A DNA stretch of 37,685 nucleotides. Origin: an uncultured Bacilli bacterium (GTDB lineage: Bacteria > Bacillota_I > Bacilli_A > RFN20 > CAG-826). The stretch's first letter is position 1, and the number at the start of each line of letters is the position of its first letter. A program made the position numbers and the translations under genes. Of the stretch, positions 16,299 through 24,305 are shown piece by piece. Location of the stretch: positions 1 through 37,685 of the forward strand of contig CALVYH010000010.1 in assembly GCA_944372115.1 (NCBI GenBank), read 5' to 3'. Below the pieces are notes generated by a model. The model saw only the letters and a list, made by a program, of their open reading frames with translations, was not told the DNA's origin and did not search any database.

Positions 16299-17906
16299 AT
16301 GGAATTATTAAATATTGATAAAATTGCTAAAAAATTAGCTATTGAAAGTAATGATTTAATTCATTTTGGTGATTATAAAGCTAAATTAAAACAATCTTTA
16401 TATGAAAAAATTAAAAATAATGAAAATGGTAAATTAATTTTAGTAAGTGCAATTACTCCTACTAAAGCTGGAGAAGGAAAAACAACGACAACTATTGCTT
16501 TAGCTGATGCTTTAAATAAATTAAATATTAAATGTTTACCTCTTTTAAGAGAACCTTCTATGGGACCAACTTTTGGTTTAAAAGGAGGAGCAACTGGCGG
16601 AGGAAAAGCAACCATTGAACCTTCGATGGACATTAATTTGCATTTTACAGGTGATATGCACGCTTTAACTTCTTCAATAAATTTAATTAGTGCGGTTATT
16701 GATAATTCTATTTATCAAGGAAATCCATTAAATATCGATGAAAATCGTATTTTATGGAAAAGAGCCTTAGATTGTAATGATCGAGAATTAAGAGAAGTAG
16801 AAATAGGATTAGGATCAAAAGTTAATGGGATTAGAAGAAAAGAAAATTTTGTTATAACCGTTGCTAGTGAATTAATGGCAATTTTATGCATTGCTAAAGA
16901 CGACAATGATTTTATTGAAAGAGTAAATAATATTTTAATTGCTTATTCAAAAGATAATAAACCAATTTATTTAAAAGAATTACATATTGAAAATGCAATT
17001 TATCTTTTAATGAAAGAAGCACTTTTACCAAATTTAGTTCAAACTGGGGAAAATAATCCTTGTTTAGTTCATGGAGGTCCTTTTGCAAATATTGCTCATG
17101 GTTGTGCCTCTTTAATAGGAAGTAAATATGCTTTAAAACTTGCTCCGATTGTTTTAGAAGAAGCTGGTTTTGCAGCTGATTTAGGGGCTGAAAAATTTTT
17201 AGATATTAAATGTAGAGAAGGAAAGTTAAAACCATCAGCAGTAGTTTTAGTTGCAACAATTAGAGCTTTAAAAACTCATGGTGGTCAAGAATTTGAAGAT
17301 TTAGCTATTAAAAATTTAAAAGCATTAGAAATTGGGAGTGAAAATTTATTAAAACATTATGAAAATTTAAGGAAATTTAATGTTCCGGTAGTAGTAGCTT
17401 TAAATCATTTTGAAAGTGATGATAAAGAAGAAATCGAACTTTTAGAAAATATTTTAAATAAAAATAATATAAAATTTGCATTTTTAGATGGATATTTAAA
17501 GGGAAGTGAAGGATCTATTGATTTAGCAAATAAAGTTTTAGAAGCTTTAGATACAAATAACAAAGAATTAAATTATGTTTATGATTTAAATGATTCTATA
17601 AAAACTAAAATAGAAAAAATTGCTAAAAATATTTATGGGGCAAAAGAAGTTGAATACAGTGATTTAGCGCTAGAACATTTAAAAGTTTTAGAAGATGAAA
17701 AAAGAGAAAATTATTATGTTTGTATGGCAAAAACCCCTCAATCTTTATCTGACGACTCAAAATTAATTAATGTTCCTAAAGATTTTACGCTTCATATAAA
17801 AGATTTGTATGTTTCAAATGGGGCTAAATTTATAGTGGTACTTTGTGGTAATATATTAACGATGCCAGGTTTACCTAAAATTCCTCGAGCAGTTAATTTT
17901 AAATAA
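16299..17906 (+). CDS. fhs: Formate-tetrahydrofolate ligase (formyl-THF synthetase)
   Basis: This 535-residue cytosolic enzyme makes 10-formyl-THF from formate, THF and ATP, supplying one-carbon units for purines and initiator fMet-tRNA. The P-loop TPTKAGEGKTTTT (about 53-65), EPSMGPTFGLKGGATGGG, the DMHALTSSINLISA folate-site region, HGGPFANIAHGC and the C-terminal LTMPGLPKIPRAVNF are all present. The usual SAGAGF sequence near the C-terminus reads SNGAKF here, a small departure. The length is slightly below the usual 555. An AAAGGAG site precedes the ATG. It probably forms an operon with tcdA and the downstream regulator. Confidence 0.97.
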   Translation: MELLNIDKIAKKLAIESNDLIHFGDYKAKLKQSLYEKIKNNENGKLILVSAITPTKAGEGKTTTTIALADALNKLNIKCLPLLREPSMGPTFGLKGGATGGGKATIEPSMDINLHFTGDMHALTSSINLISAVIDNSIYQGNPLNIDENRILWKRALDCNDRELREVEIGLGSKVNGIRRKENFVITVASELMAILCIAKDDNDFIERVNNILIAYSKDNKPIYLKELHIENAIYLLMKEALLPNLVQTGENNPCLVHGGPFANIAHGCASLIGSKYALKLAPIVLEEAGFAADLGAEKFLDIKCREGKLKPSAVVLVATIRALKTHGGQEFEDLAIKNLKALEIGSENLLKHYENLRKFNVPVVVALNHFESDDKEEIELLENILNKNNIKFAFLDGYLKGSEGSIDLANKVLEALDTNNKELNYVYDLNDSIKTKIEKIAKNIYGAKEVEYSDLALEHLKVLEDEKRENYYVCMAKTPQSLSDDSKLINVPKDFTLHIKDLYVSNGAKFIVVLCGNILTMPGLPKIPRAVNFK

Positions 17907-17921
17907 TAATAAAATAAATAT

Positions 17922-18614
17922 ATGGAAAAATTGTTTAACAAAACTATTTTAATAATCGATGAAGACAAAATGAACCAAGTTCATTTAAAAAATGGCTTAA
18001 GCGAAAGAGGTTTAAAAGTTTTTGCTGTCGATAACGCTCAAGAAGGGATTGATTTTGTCATTAAAAATTTAGTTGATTTAATAATTTTGGATTTAAATTT
18101 ACCTGATAGAGATGGAATGAGTGTTATTGAATTTTTAAGAAGTTTTAATAACGTTATTTCGATTATTGTTTTAACTAAACGTAGTAATATTGATGATAAA
18201 GTTTTAGCTCTTGACGCTGGAGCTAATGATTATATGGTAAAACCTTATAGTTTTCTTGAACTTTTTGCCCGTGTTAAAAAAGAATTTAGATATAAAAAAG
18301 ATTTAGATGAACATATTTTAACTAATGGACCATTAAGTATTGATTATGGTTCAAAAATGGTTTTTGTTAACGGAAAAGAAATTCATCTAACTAATTTTGA
18401 ATATAAAATTTTACTTATTTTAGCTACAAATATTGGAAAAACTGTTTCTTATGAATCATTAATTAATGCTGTTTGGGGAAAAGATGGCCAAGATCAAAAT
18501 GGTTTAAGGGTTTTTATGGCTGGAATTAGAAAAAAGATTGAAAAAGATAAATCTTTACGAAAAATGATTCGTACTTGTGTAGGAATCGGCTATCGTATGG
18601 ATATTATTGAATAA
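17922..18614 (+). CDS. Orphan OmpR/PhoB-family response regulator
   Basis: This 230-residue regulator has a receiver domain (about 7-122) with the acidic pocket D13/D15, phospho-acceptor D57 (LIILDLNLPDRDG), T85 and K107 (MVKPYS), all intact. A winged-helix DNA-binding domain follows (about 130-230), with INAVWGKDGQ, the recognition-helix region and the C-terminal RTCVGIGYRMDI. No histidine kinase gene lies nearby. It sits between fhs and the small FakA-like gene, 15 and 29 bases away, so it is probably co-transcribed with them. The receiver looks competent for phosphorylation, so a kinase elsewhere in the genome is expected. Confidence 0.92.
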   Translation: MEKLFNKTILIIDEDKMNQVHLKNGLSERGLKVFAVDNAQEGIDFVIKNLVDLIILDLNLPDRDGMSVIEFLRSFNNVISIIVLTKRSNIDDKVLALDAGANDYMVKPYSFLELFARVKKEFRYKKDLDEHILTNGPLSIDYGSKMVFVNGKEIHLTNFEYKILLILATNIGKTVSYESLINAVWGKDGQDQNGLRVFMAGIRKKIEKDKSLRKMIRTCVGIGYRMDIIE

Positions 18615-18643
18615 AAATATTAAATTTAAGAAAGGAAATAACT

Positions 18644-18895
18644 ATGATTGAATTTCGCTATGACACACAACTTTTAATTGAAGGAAAAAATTTAAACGAA
18701 GAAAAAATTGAAGAATATTTTACTAAAAATTTTAAAGGCGATTGTCTTTTAGCGGTTGGTGACGAAGAATTAATAAAAATCCATTTTCATACTAATGAAC
18801 CTTGGAAAGTATTAGAATATTGTGCTTCTTTAGGTGAAATTTATGATATCGTCGTTGAAGATATGGATAGACAAGCTAGAGGATTAAAAGGTTAA
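18644..18895 (+). CDS. Stand-alone FakA/YloV C-terminal-like domain (Dak-related)
   Basis: This 83-residue protein resembles the end of the fatty-acid kinase FakA (YloV). It has FRYDTQLLIEG, then a DCLLAVGDEELIKIHFHTNEPWKVLEYCASLGEIYDIVVEDMDRQ block, matching FakA's ...LLVV-x-D-x-E-x-V-K-V-H-x-H-T...P..VL.y...G.l..i.ieNM..Q pattern. No kinase domain is attached. Small proteins of this kind are often annotated as kinase to dihydroxyacetone kinase, and their role is not established. An AAAGGAAA site precedes the ATG. Its last 22 codons are repeated 1.9 kb downstream, bracketing an inserted block. Confidence 0.78.
   Translation: MIEFRYDTQLLIEGKNLNEEKIEEYFTKNFKGDCLLAVGDEELIKIHFHTNEPWKVLEYCASLGEIYDIVVEDMDRQARGLKG
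18829..18895. repeat. Direct repeat, left copy (3' end of the FakA-like gene)
   Basis: These 67 bases recur at 20772-20838 with seven substitutions. Five of the seven are at third codon positions, and the encoded end changes only conservatively (Gly/Ala, Val/Ile, Glu/Asp). The stop codon is TAA here and TAG in the other copy. Confidence 0.8.
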
Positions 18896-18967
18896 TCCGA
18901 CTTTTTAACTAATTAAATAAAATTAGGTAATTTAAGTTAATTAAAAATTATTTATTAGGTTGTAAAT

Positions 18968-19806
18968 ATGTTTTTTGTTAATAAATCATTATTATTGTTA
19001 GGTCTTTTATTTTCTATAAGAGGATTTTTTTTGTAAATGATAACATTAATATTAAAATTACTTACTTAGGAGACATCAGAAAGGAAACATCGTGTAAAAG
19101 TATATTTAATGTAGGCAAAGTTAATAGAAGTCTGCTTTCTTTTAAGGAGGAGAAAAAAATATCTAAGATTGAGCAAGAGACGATTGTTTATATTCCTGAA
19201 AGGAAAATTGAAATAACTGGTCATTATAAAAATGCGGGAGTATCAGATACTTTTATTGAACACGAAGGATATATTAAATTTTTAACTGTTGTTTCTTTGG
19301 TCGGACATAATTCTACAGGCAATCCTAAGTTTCGAGTTTATTCTGAAGCGAATATTTTAAAGAATTTTTTCTTTAAACAAAAAGATTTTTTAGTTATAGA
19401 TTCTGATGAAAATTCTGTATATGATTCTAATAATGATGGTTTGAATGGAAAACATGAAGTATATAAAAAATATATAAATACTAATCCTCCGACATATAAA
19501 GGCTTTAAAACTACTTTAAAACCAATCTATAGTGATGTAGGCGGTGGTGTTTTATATGCCGATAATTTAGGCAATACTGTAAACGACATATTAGGAACAA
19601 CAATATACGATGAACGATTTACGGGAAGTTATTATTTTATTGCAACAAACGATACTTCAGTTCAAACAAGTTATGTTCATGATGAAAATATTTTTGGTGA
19701 TCTAAATATTTCTTTTTCAATATACGGATTAGGTTTTAGTGTTGATGGTAGCAATTCAGTATTTCATGCTGAGCCAGTAACTATAAATTATGGAGATTTT
19801 ATTTAG
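18968..19806 (+). pseudogene. Frameshifted secreted-protein gene (about 279 residues if repaired)
   Basis: The ATG at 18968 encodes a signal peptide (FFVNKSLLLLGLLFSIRGF) that runs into a TAA (19034-19036) just after a T8 run at 19025-19032. The -1 frame is open from 18985 to the TAG at 19804-19806. Adding one T joins them to give ...FFFVNDNINIKITYLGDIRKE and onward. The mature part is rich in Asn, Asp, Tyr and Thr, looks beta-rich, and ends in FHAEPVTINYGDFI. I do not recognise a family. A TTG at 19297 could give a shorter 169-residue product, but would omit the export signal. The stop overlaps the start of the following membrane protein. Confidence 0.65.
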
Positions 19807-20768
19807 TGAAAATTTTATTTAAAAAAATTGGTTGCTTCATTTTGTTTTTGTTCATAATATTGCTTTCATTTGTTCCTTTTATTTCTATTAAAGGTTGGGG
19901 AGAGGAAGAGCTAACTTTATCTTTAATAAAGACTATTTCCTTTAGTTTAAATAGCAATATACTTTTTTTTATTTTTCATATTTTTATATTTGTTTCTGTT
20001 ATTTCTTATTTTCTATTTTCTTTCCTAAAATTTAACATTAAGAAAATTTTTTTGGAAATTTCATTGATTTGCTTTTCTCTTGGTTTTCTAATTTTGCTTG
20101 TTGATTTTTTATTTTTAAAAGCAGGTCTTTTATTAGGTATTCCAAGAGAATCAATTAATTCTAGTAAAAACATATCTTTTAATCCCCTTATATTTTTTCT
20201 TTACATCGCTTTATTTATTATCTATTTTTCTCTATTATCAGATTCTTTTAAAATAAATCTAACAAAAACATCGTTTTTTTATAAACCTAATTTCTTATTT
20301 TATGTTTTTTTGTTTTTAAGCGTAGTATTTTCTTTTTCTTTTAAATTATTTGGGTTAAATGTTTTAATCAATTTTTTCCCTCTTTTATTCCCTTTTGTTA
20401 ATTTACTTTTAAGAAAAGAAGAATTGTATTTAATAACTTCTTTTTCTATGTATTCTTTAATTTGCAGTATTAATTTTAATGCTCCGCAAGAATTTTTATA
20501 TTTACTTTTGTACACATTTTATTTTTTATATATTTTTTTTAAAAAAGAACCACTACAAAAATTTTCTTCTTATTTTTTAAATAGTTCAATAGCTTGTTTT
20601 GTTCCAGTTTTTTTAAACATAATTTTAACAATATTTATTTATAATAACTTCAATATTAATTTTTATCTACTTGATTTTATAATCTACTTGTTTTTATTTA
20701 TTCTTTTTTATTGTTTAGAGTTGCCTTTTATTTATCTAATTTTGAAAAGAAAGTCTAAATTTGAATAA
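19806..20768 (+). CDS. Polytopic membrane protein of unknown function in the inserted block
   Basis: This 320-residue, extremely Phe/Leu/Ile-rich protein has about nine hydrophobic segments and short loops. It begins with GTG in a TAGTG overlap with the preceding secreted-protein gene, so the two were designed to be translated together. Its stop at 20766-20768 lies three bases before the displaced 3' fragment of the FakA-like gene. Sequence similarity to the 317-residue membrane protein next to the subtilisin is not evident by eye, but the size, topology and pairing with an exported protein are alike. No family is recognised. Confidence 0.6.
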   Translation: MKILFKKIGCFILFLFIILLSFVPFISIKGWGEEELTLSLIKTISFSLNSNILFFIFHIFIFVSVISYFLFSFLKFNIKKIFLEISLICFSLGFLILLVDFLFLKAGLLLGIPRESINSSKNISFNPLIFFLYIALFIIYFSLLSDSFKINLTKTSFFYKPNFLFYVFLFLSVVFSFSFKLFGLNVLINFFPLLFPFVNLLLRKEELYLITSFSMYSLICSINFNAPQEFLYLLLYTFYFLYIFFKKEPLQKFSSYFLNSSIACFVPVFLNIILTIFIYNNFNINFYLLDFIIYLFLFILFYCLELPFIYLILKRKSKFE

Positions 20769-20771
20769 GAA

Positions 20772-20838
20772 TTTAGCTGAAATTTATGATATTGTTATTG
20801 ATGATATGGATAGACAAGCTAGGGGATTAAAAGGTTAG
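20772..20838 (+). repeat. Direct repeat, right copy: displaced 3' end of the FakA-like gene
   Basis: In-frame remnant encoding LAEIYDIVIDDMDRQARGLKG and a TAG stop. There is no start codon or upstream gene body, so it is not expressed as a protein. It lies 19 bases before the Ogt-Tag gene. The FakA-like gene was therefore probably the direct neighbour of Ogt-Tag before the block 18896-20771 arrived. Confidence 0.8.
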
Positions 20839-20856
20839 TTATTTTTCTTTTAAAAT

Positions 20857-21951
20857 ATGAACTATTATACGATTTATCATTCCTTTATCGGAGATTTATA
20901 TTTATTTAGTGATTCTATTTATTTAATAGGTTTATATTTAAAAGATTCTAAATATTTTAAAAAAATAAATATTGGTAATTTTCTTTATAAAGAAGAATTA
21001 CCAATATTTAATCTTGTAAAAAGATATTTAGAATCTTATTTTAATAAAGAAAGACCTATATTAACTGATGATATATTAAAAAGATTAAAGTTTAACAATA
21101 ATTTATTTAATGATTTTGATAAGAAAGTATATGAAGAAACTTTAAAAATTAAGTATGGTAGAACAATCACTTATAGTGATATAGCTAAAAAAATAGATAT
21201 AAGTAATAAGAATAAATTTACTTCTTTAAGAGTAGGAACTTCCTTAGCTAAAAATCCATTTTTAATAATTATTCCTTGTCATCGAGTAATTGCTAAAAAT
21301 AACGATTTAAAAGGTTTTGCTGCAAATTTAGAAAATAAAATTAAATTATTAACATTAGAAGATACATATTTAAATGATAAATTTATTTCTTTTAGTGAAG
21401 AAAAAAATATAAAAAGAAGATGTAAATGGGCTAAAGAAAATAATTATTTATATTTACATTATCATGATTTTGAATGGGGAAGAAAAATTAAAGATGAACA
21501 TTATTTATATATGATGTTTATTTTAGAAACTTTTCAAGCAGGATTAAGTTGGGAAATAATTTTAAATAAAAGAGAAGCATTTAAAAAAGCTTATGATAAC
21601 TTTGATATTGAAAAGATTATTAAATATGATGAAAAAAAGATTGATGAATTATTAAAAAATAAGAATTTAATAAGAAATAAAGCAAAAATAAAAGCCAGTA
21701 TTACTAATTCAATAATTTATAATGAAATAGTTAAAGAATATTCTTCTTTTTATTCTTATTTAAATTCATATTTTAAAGATAAAATAATTTATGAAAACGA
21801 TAAAACAACTAATAAATATAGTGATGAAATTAGTGATGATCTAATAAAAAGAGGAATGAAATTTGTTGGTTCAACAACAATTTATTCATTCCTCCAAGCA
21901 GTCGGTTTTATTTCCTCTCATTCTAAAGATTGCTTTTTATATAATGTCTAA
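20857..21951 (+). CDS. Fusion of O6-methylguanine-DNA methyltransferase (Ogt) and 3-methyladenine DNA glycosylase I (Tag)
   Basis: This 364-residue protein has two complete DNA-alkylation repair domains. Residues 1-168 are an Ogt-type alkyltransferase with active-site C141 in IIIPCHRVIAKN, the GRTITYSDIA winged-helix segment and the RVGTSLAKNP loop. Residues 185-364 are a Tag-type glycosylase with zinc ligands C189, H203, H355 and C359, YHDFEWG (203-208) and the LETFQAGLSW pocket (E224). The linker is about 15 residues (NDKFISFSEEKN). One polypeptide would thus reverse O6-methylguanine and excise 3-methyladenine. No frame disruption is seen at the junction, so the fusion looks functional. No ribosome-binding site is evident. 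Confidence 0.93.
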   Translation: MNYYTIYHSFIGDLYLFSDSIYLIGLYLKDSKYFKKINIGNFLYKEELPIFNLVKRYLESYFNKERPILTDDILKRLKFNNNLFNDFDKKVYEETLKIKYGRTITYSDIAKKIDISNKNKFTSLRVGTSLAKNPFLIIIPCHRVIAKNNDLKGFAANLENKIKLLTLEDTYLNDKFISFSEEKNIKRRCKWAKENNYLYLHYHDFEWGRKIKDEHYLYMMFILETFQAGLSWEIILNKREAFKKAYDNFDIEKIIKYDEKKIDELLKNKNLIRNKAKIKASITNSIIYNEIVKEYSSFYSYLNSYFKDKIIYENDKTTNKYSDEISDDLIKRGMKFVGSTTIYSFLQAVGFISSHSKDCFLYNV

Positions 21952-21959
21952 TTTTTATT

Positions 21960-21990
21960 AAAAAAACCCTTTATTTAATATAAAGGGGTA
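21960..21990 (-). terminator. Terminator of the tRNA-Gly gene
   Basis: Read on the minus strand, the stem CCCTTTA / TAAAGGG with loop TATTAAA is followed by seven T. It lies 14 bases after the CCA end of the tRNA. Confidence 0.8.
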
Positions 21991-22003
21991 ATTTCACTTA
22001 TAA

Positions 22004-22077
22004 TGGAGCAGGTGACGGGAATCGAACCCGCGTAATCAGCTTGGAAGGCTGATGCTCTACCATTAAACTACACCTGC
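22004..22077 (-). tRNA. tRNA-Gly (anticodon UCC)
   Basis: A 74-nt cloverleaf including an encoded CCA end. The acceptor stem GCAGGTG pairs with CACCTGC, the D-arm contains TAGTTTAATGGTAGA, the anticodon stem is CAGC/GCTG around the loop CTTCCAA (anticodon TCC at 22043-22045), and the T-arm is CGGG-TTCGATT-CCCG. It stands alone, with its own promoter and terminator. Confidence 0.97.
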
Positions 22078-22087
22078 GTGCCTAAAT

Positions 22088-22116
22088 AATATAGCAAAGA
22101 AGTAATTTTAAATCAA
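22088..22116 (-). promoter_or_regulatory. Promoter of the tRNA-Gly gene
   Basis: On the minus strand, TTGATT (-35, 22111-22116) and TATATT (-10, 22088-22093) are separated by exactly 17 bases. The -10 ends 10 bases before the tRNA 5' end. Confidence 0.7.
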
Positions 22117-22128
22117 TACTTAAATTAA

Positions 22129-22160
22129 TAAATCTAGACTCCAAAAAGAGTCTAGATTTA
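22129..22160. terminator. Strong hairpin after trxA
   Basis: A perfect 13-bp stem, TAAATCTAGACTC / GAGTCTAGATTTA, with a 6-base loop. It lies 18 bases beyond the trxA stop. The better T-run is on the plus-strand side, so it may also shield trxA from plus-strand transcription. Confidence 0.7.
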
Positions 22161-22178
22161 TATTTTTATTTTTCTTTT

Positions 22179-22487
22179 TTATGCATTTTTAACTAATGAT
22201 AATAATGCATCTTTATCCATATATCCACTAACAGTTTTTTTATTTTCGCCATTTTTAAATACTACTAATGTAGGAACAACTGTAATATGGAAATCTCCAG
22301 CAATTTCACCAAATTTATCAACATCTACTTTAATAATGGTGATATCTTTATTTTCGCTTGCTAAATCTTCAAGTTCTGGAGTAAGCATTTTACATGGTCC
22401 ACACCAAGTAGCAAAAAAATCGACTAAAACGTCTCCTTTAGCGATTAAATCTTTAAATTCGTTAGCATTTTCTAAATGAATTAACAT
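22179..22487 (-). CDS. trxA: Thioredoxin
   Basis: This 102-residue thioredoxin has the redox motif WCGPC (C29, C32) in DFFATWCGPCKM, the cis-proline region TVVPTLVVF and the glycine of the last strand (KTVSGYMDK). It reduces disulfides in the cytoplasm and is a plausible reductant for the Bcp peroxiredoxin. An AAGGAGG site lies upstream. It is the last gene of the minus-strand group CPBP-TraX-like-trxA, with 33 bases to the gene before it. Confidence 0.97.
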   Translation of the reverse strand: MLIHLENANEFKDLIAKGDVLVDFFATWCGPCKMLTPELEDLASENKDITIIKVDVDKFGEIAGDFHITVVPTLVVFKNGENKKTVSGYMDKDALLSLVKNA

Positions 22488-22520
22488 ATATTTTATTTCC
22501 TCCTTTATATAAATTAGTTT

Positions 22521-23369
22521 TTAAAAAATAAATGTAAATATCAAAAAAATAATTACGATATGTAAAGGATAATATAAATAGAAAAAATATTGAACTAATT
22601 TGCTCTTATATCCTTTCTTATAATTATAAAAGATAATAAAAAGTACTCCTAAAATAATATAGGTTGAATAAACATTATTAGTACCTAAAGAAAAGTTAGT
22701 AAAGGTTAATAGGTAAGAAATAATTGAAAATACTGCTAAAATTATTGAATATATCGCGTTTTTACTAAATTTATAAGAACTAGTTTCCTTAAAATTTATA
22801 TCTATTTTATTAACTCTTTTATCATAAAAATAAAATGAAATTAAAGTAGTTAAAAATAATAAAAGTCCAAATAAAGAATATTGAGGGAATAATCCCCCTA
22901 AAACTTTATAAACATTAATATCTAAAGATATAACATTTATTTTTATTAAATATGTAACAATAAAATAAATAAAAATTAGCCCTATAAATATATATGAATA
23001 ATTTTTATTTATTTTTAATAAATAATAAATAAGTAAAAATAAAGATAAATCAATAAAAATATTACCAAATTGATAAATAGAAAAAGATGATAAAGAAGGA
23101 ACAAAAGAAAAGATTAATATCGCCATAAAAATAATAAAAGCTAATAAAATTAATCTTAATAAATATTTTATTAATGAAGAAGTTTTGCTCATTCCTTCAA
23201 TTAATAAAAAGATGAAAATCGGAAAAGCTAAACTACCGATACTTAAAAATAAAGTGGAAATAGTTTCATTTATATTTACTAAAAATAAACCTATATGAGA
23301 TAAACTCATTATGATAATCGCAATAATTTTTAAAGTTAAATTATTTATAAATAAAATCTTTTCTTTCAT
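22521..23369 (-). CDS. TraX-family polytopic membrane protein
   Basis: This 282-residue protein has about eight hydrophobic segments. The TraX-family pattern is visible: LTLKIIAIIIMSLSHIGLF near the N-terminus (the usual M-x-x-DHIG reads MSLSHIG here), LAFPIFIFLLIEGMSKT, and a C-terminal FFYLYYPLHIVII. TraX proteins are predicted membrane acyltransferases, first described for pilin N-acetylation. In Firmicutes the substrate is unknown and conjugation genes are usually absent, as in this window. It follows the CPBP gene by two bases, so the two are likely co-translated. Confidence 0.78.
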   Translation of the reverse strand: MKEKILFINNLTLKIIAIIIMSLSHIGLFLVNINETISTLFLSIGSLAFPIFIFLLIEGMSKTSSLIKYLLRLILLAFIIFMAILIFSFVPSLSSFSIYQFGNIFIDLSLFLLIYYLLKINKNYSYIFIGLIFIYFIVTYLIKINVISLDINVYKVLGGLFPQYSLFGLLLFLTTLISFYFYDKRVNKIDINFKETSSYKFSKNAIYSIILAVFSIISYLLTFTNFSLGTNNVYSTYIILGVLFIIFYNYKKGYKSKLVQYFFYLYYPLHIVIIFLIFTFIF

Positions 23370-23371
23370 TT

Positions 23372-24274
23372 TTAAAATAAATAAGAACTTAATAAAGTTA
23401 AAATTAAAGAAAGCATATTATTAAAAATATGAGCAATAGAAGAAACTCCAAATCCTTCTTTTTGATAAAAATAACATAACAATAATCCTGAAACTAAATA
23501 GGTTGGTAAATTAGAAAGTTCAATAATTAATGAAGATAAATCACCCGATAAAAAAGAAGTAAAATCAAAATGGATAAATCCAAAAATCAAAATTGTAATA
23601 ATGTAAGCCCATATTGGTTTTAATTTTTTAGAGATTGAAGAAAATAACCCAATTCGATATGTGATTTCTTCACAAAGCGGTCCTAAAAGTCCAAAAACAA
23701 TAATCGAAAGAAAAGGAAAGGTAACTGTTATTGAATTAATTCCACTTTCATTATTATTTACAGAAGTATTAGAAGTTAAAAAAGACATAATTGTTGAAAC
23801 AAAAGAAGAAACAATTACTAAAATTAATCCATATGCAATTCCATATAAATAAGTTCTTTTCTTTTTAAAAGGAACTAGAAATTTCAAAATATCATTAGAG
23901 TTAATTATAAAAATCATCGCTCCAAAAGTAATAAAATAAGTAGCAAAATTTAAATAAGCTAAACCTTTTGTTGAAAAAGAGGCTAAATATGGATTAAAAG
24001 CAACTAAAATAATTGATAAAAATAATGAAATAAGTTGTAAACCTAAAAAACCTACAAAAAATAAAACTAAATTCTTGTTTCTTTCTAAATAGATATCTTG
24101 TCTAGTAAAAGCAAAAACATTTGGTTTTGCATTGTTTTCAACACTTTCTATTTTTTCTTCTTTTATTACTTTGTTTTCGACAATTTCTTCTTGTTTATAT
24201 CCACAATATGGGCAAGTAGGAAGATCGCTATCGATTAATAATCCACATTTTTGACATTTTCTTTTTTCGTTCAT
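23372..24274 (-). CDS. Zinc-ribbon CPBP-family intramembrane metalloprotease
   Basis: This 300-residue protein starts with a zinc ribbon (C7-x2-C10, C21-x2-C24), then an acidic linker, then about eight hydrophobic segments. The CPBP (Abi/CAAX protease) motifs are in order: CEEITYR (E202, E203, R207), FGFIHFDF (H235) and AHIFNN (H282, N286), which form the active site of Rce1-like glutamate-type intramembrane proteases. Members act in prenyl-protein or bacteriocin/immunity processing, but the substrate here is unknown. It is divergent from yigZ, with 31 bases between starts, and heads a three-gene unit with the TraX-like gene and trxA. Confidence 0.88.
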   Translation of the reverse strand: MNEKRKCQKCGLLIDSDLPTCPYCGYKQEEIVENKVIKEEKIESVENNAKPNVFAFTRQDIYLERNKNLVLFFVGFLGLQLISLFLSIILVAFNPYLASFSTKGLAYLNFATYFITFGAMIFIINSNDILKFLVPFKKKRTYLYGIAYGLILVIVSSFVSTIMSFLTSNTSVNNNESGINSITVTFPFLSIIVFGLLGPLCEEITYRIGLFSSISKKLKPIWAYIITILIFGFIHFDFTSFLSGDLSSLIIELSNLPTYLVSGLLLCYFYQKEGFGVSSIAHIFNNMLSLILTLLSSYLF

Positions 24275-24305
24275 GTCTTAAATTATAATATAATTTATTT
24301 GATTT

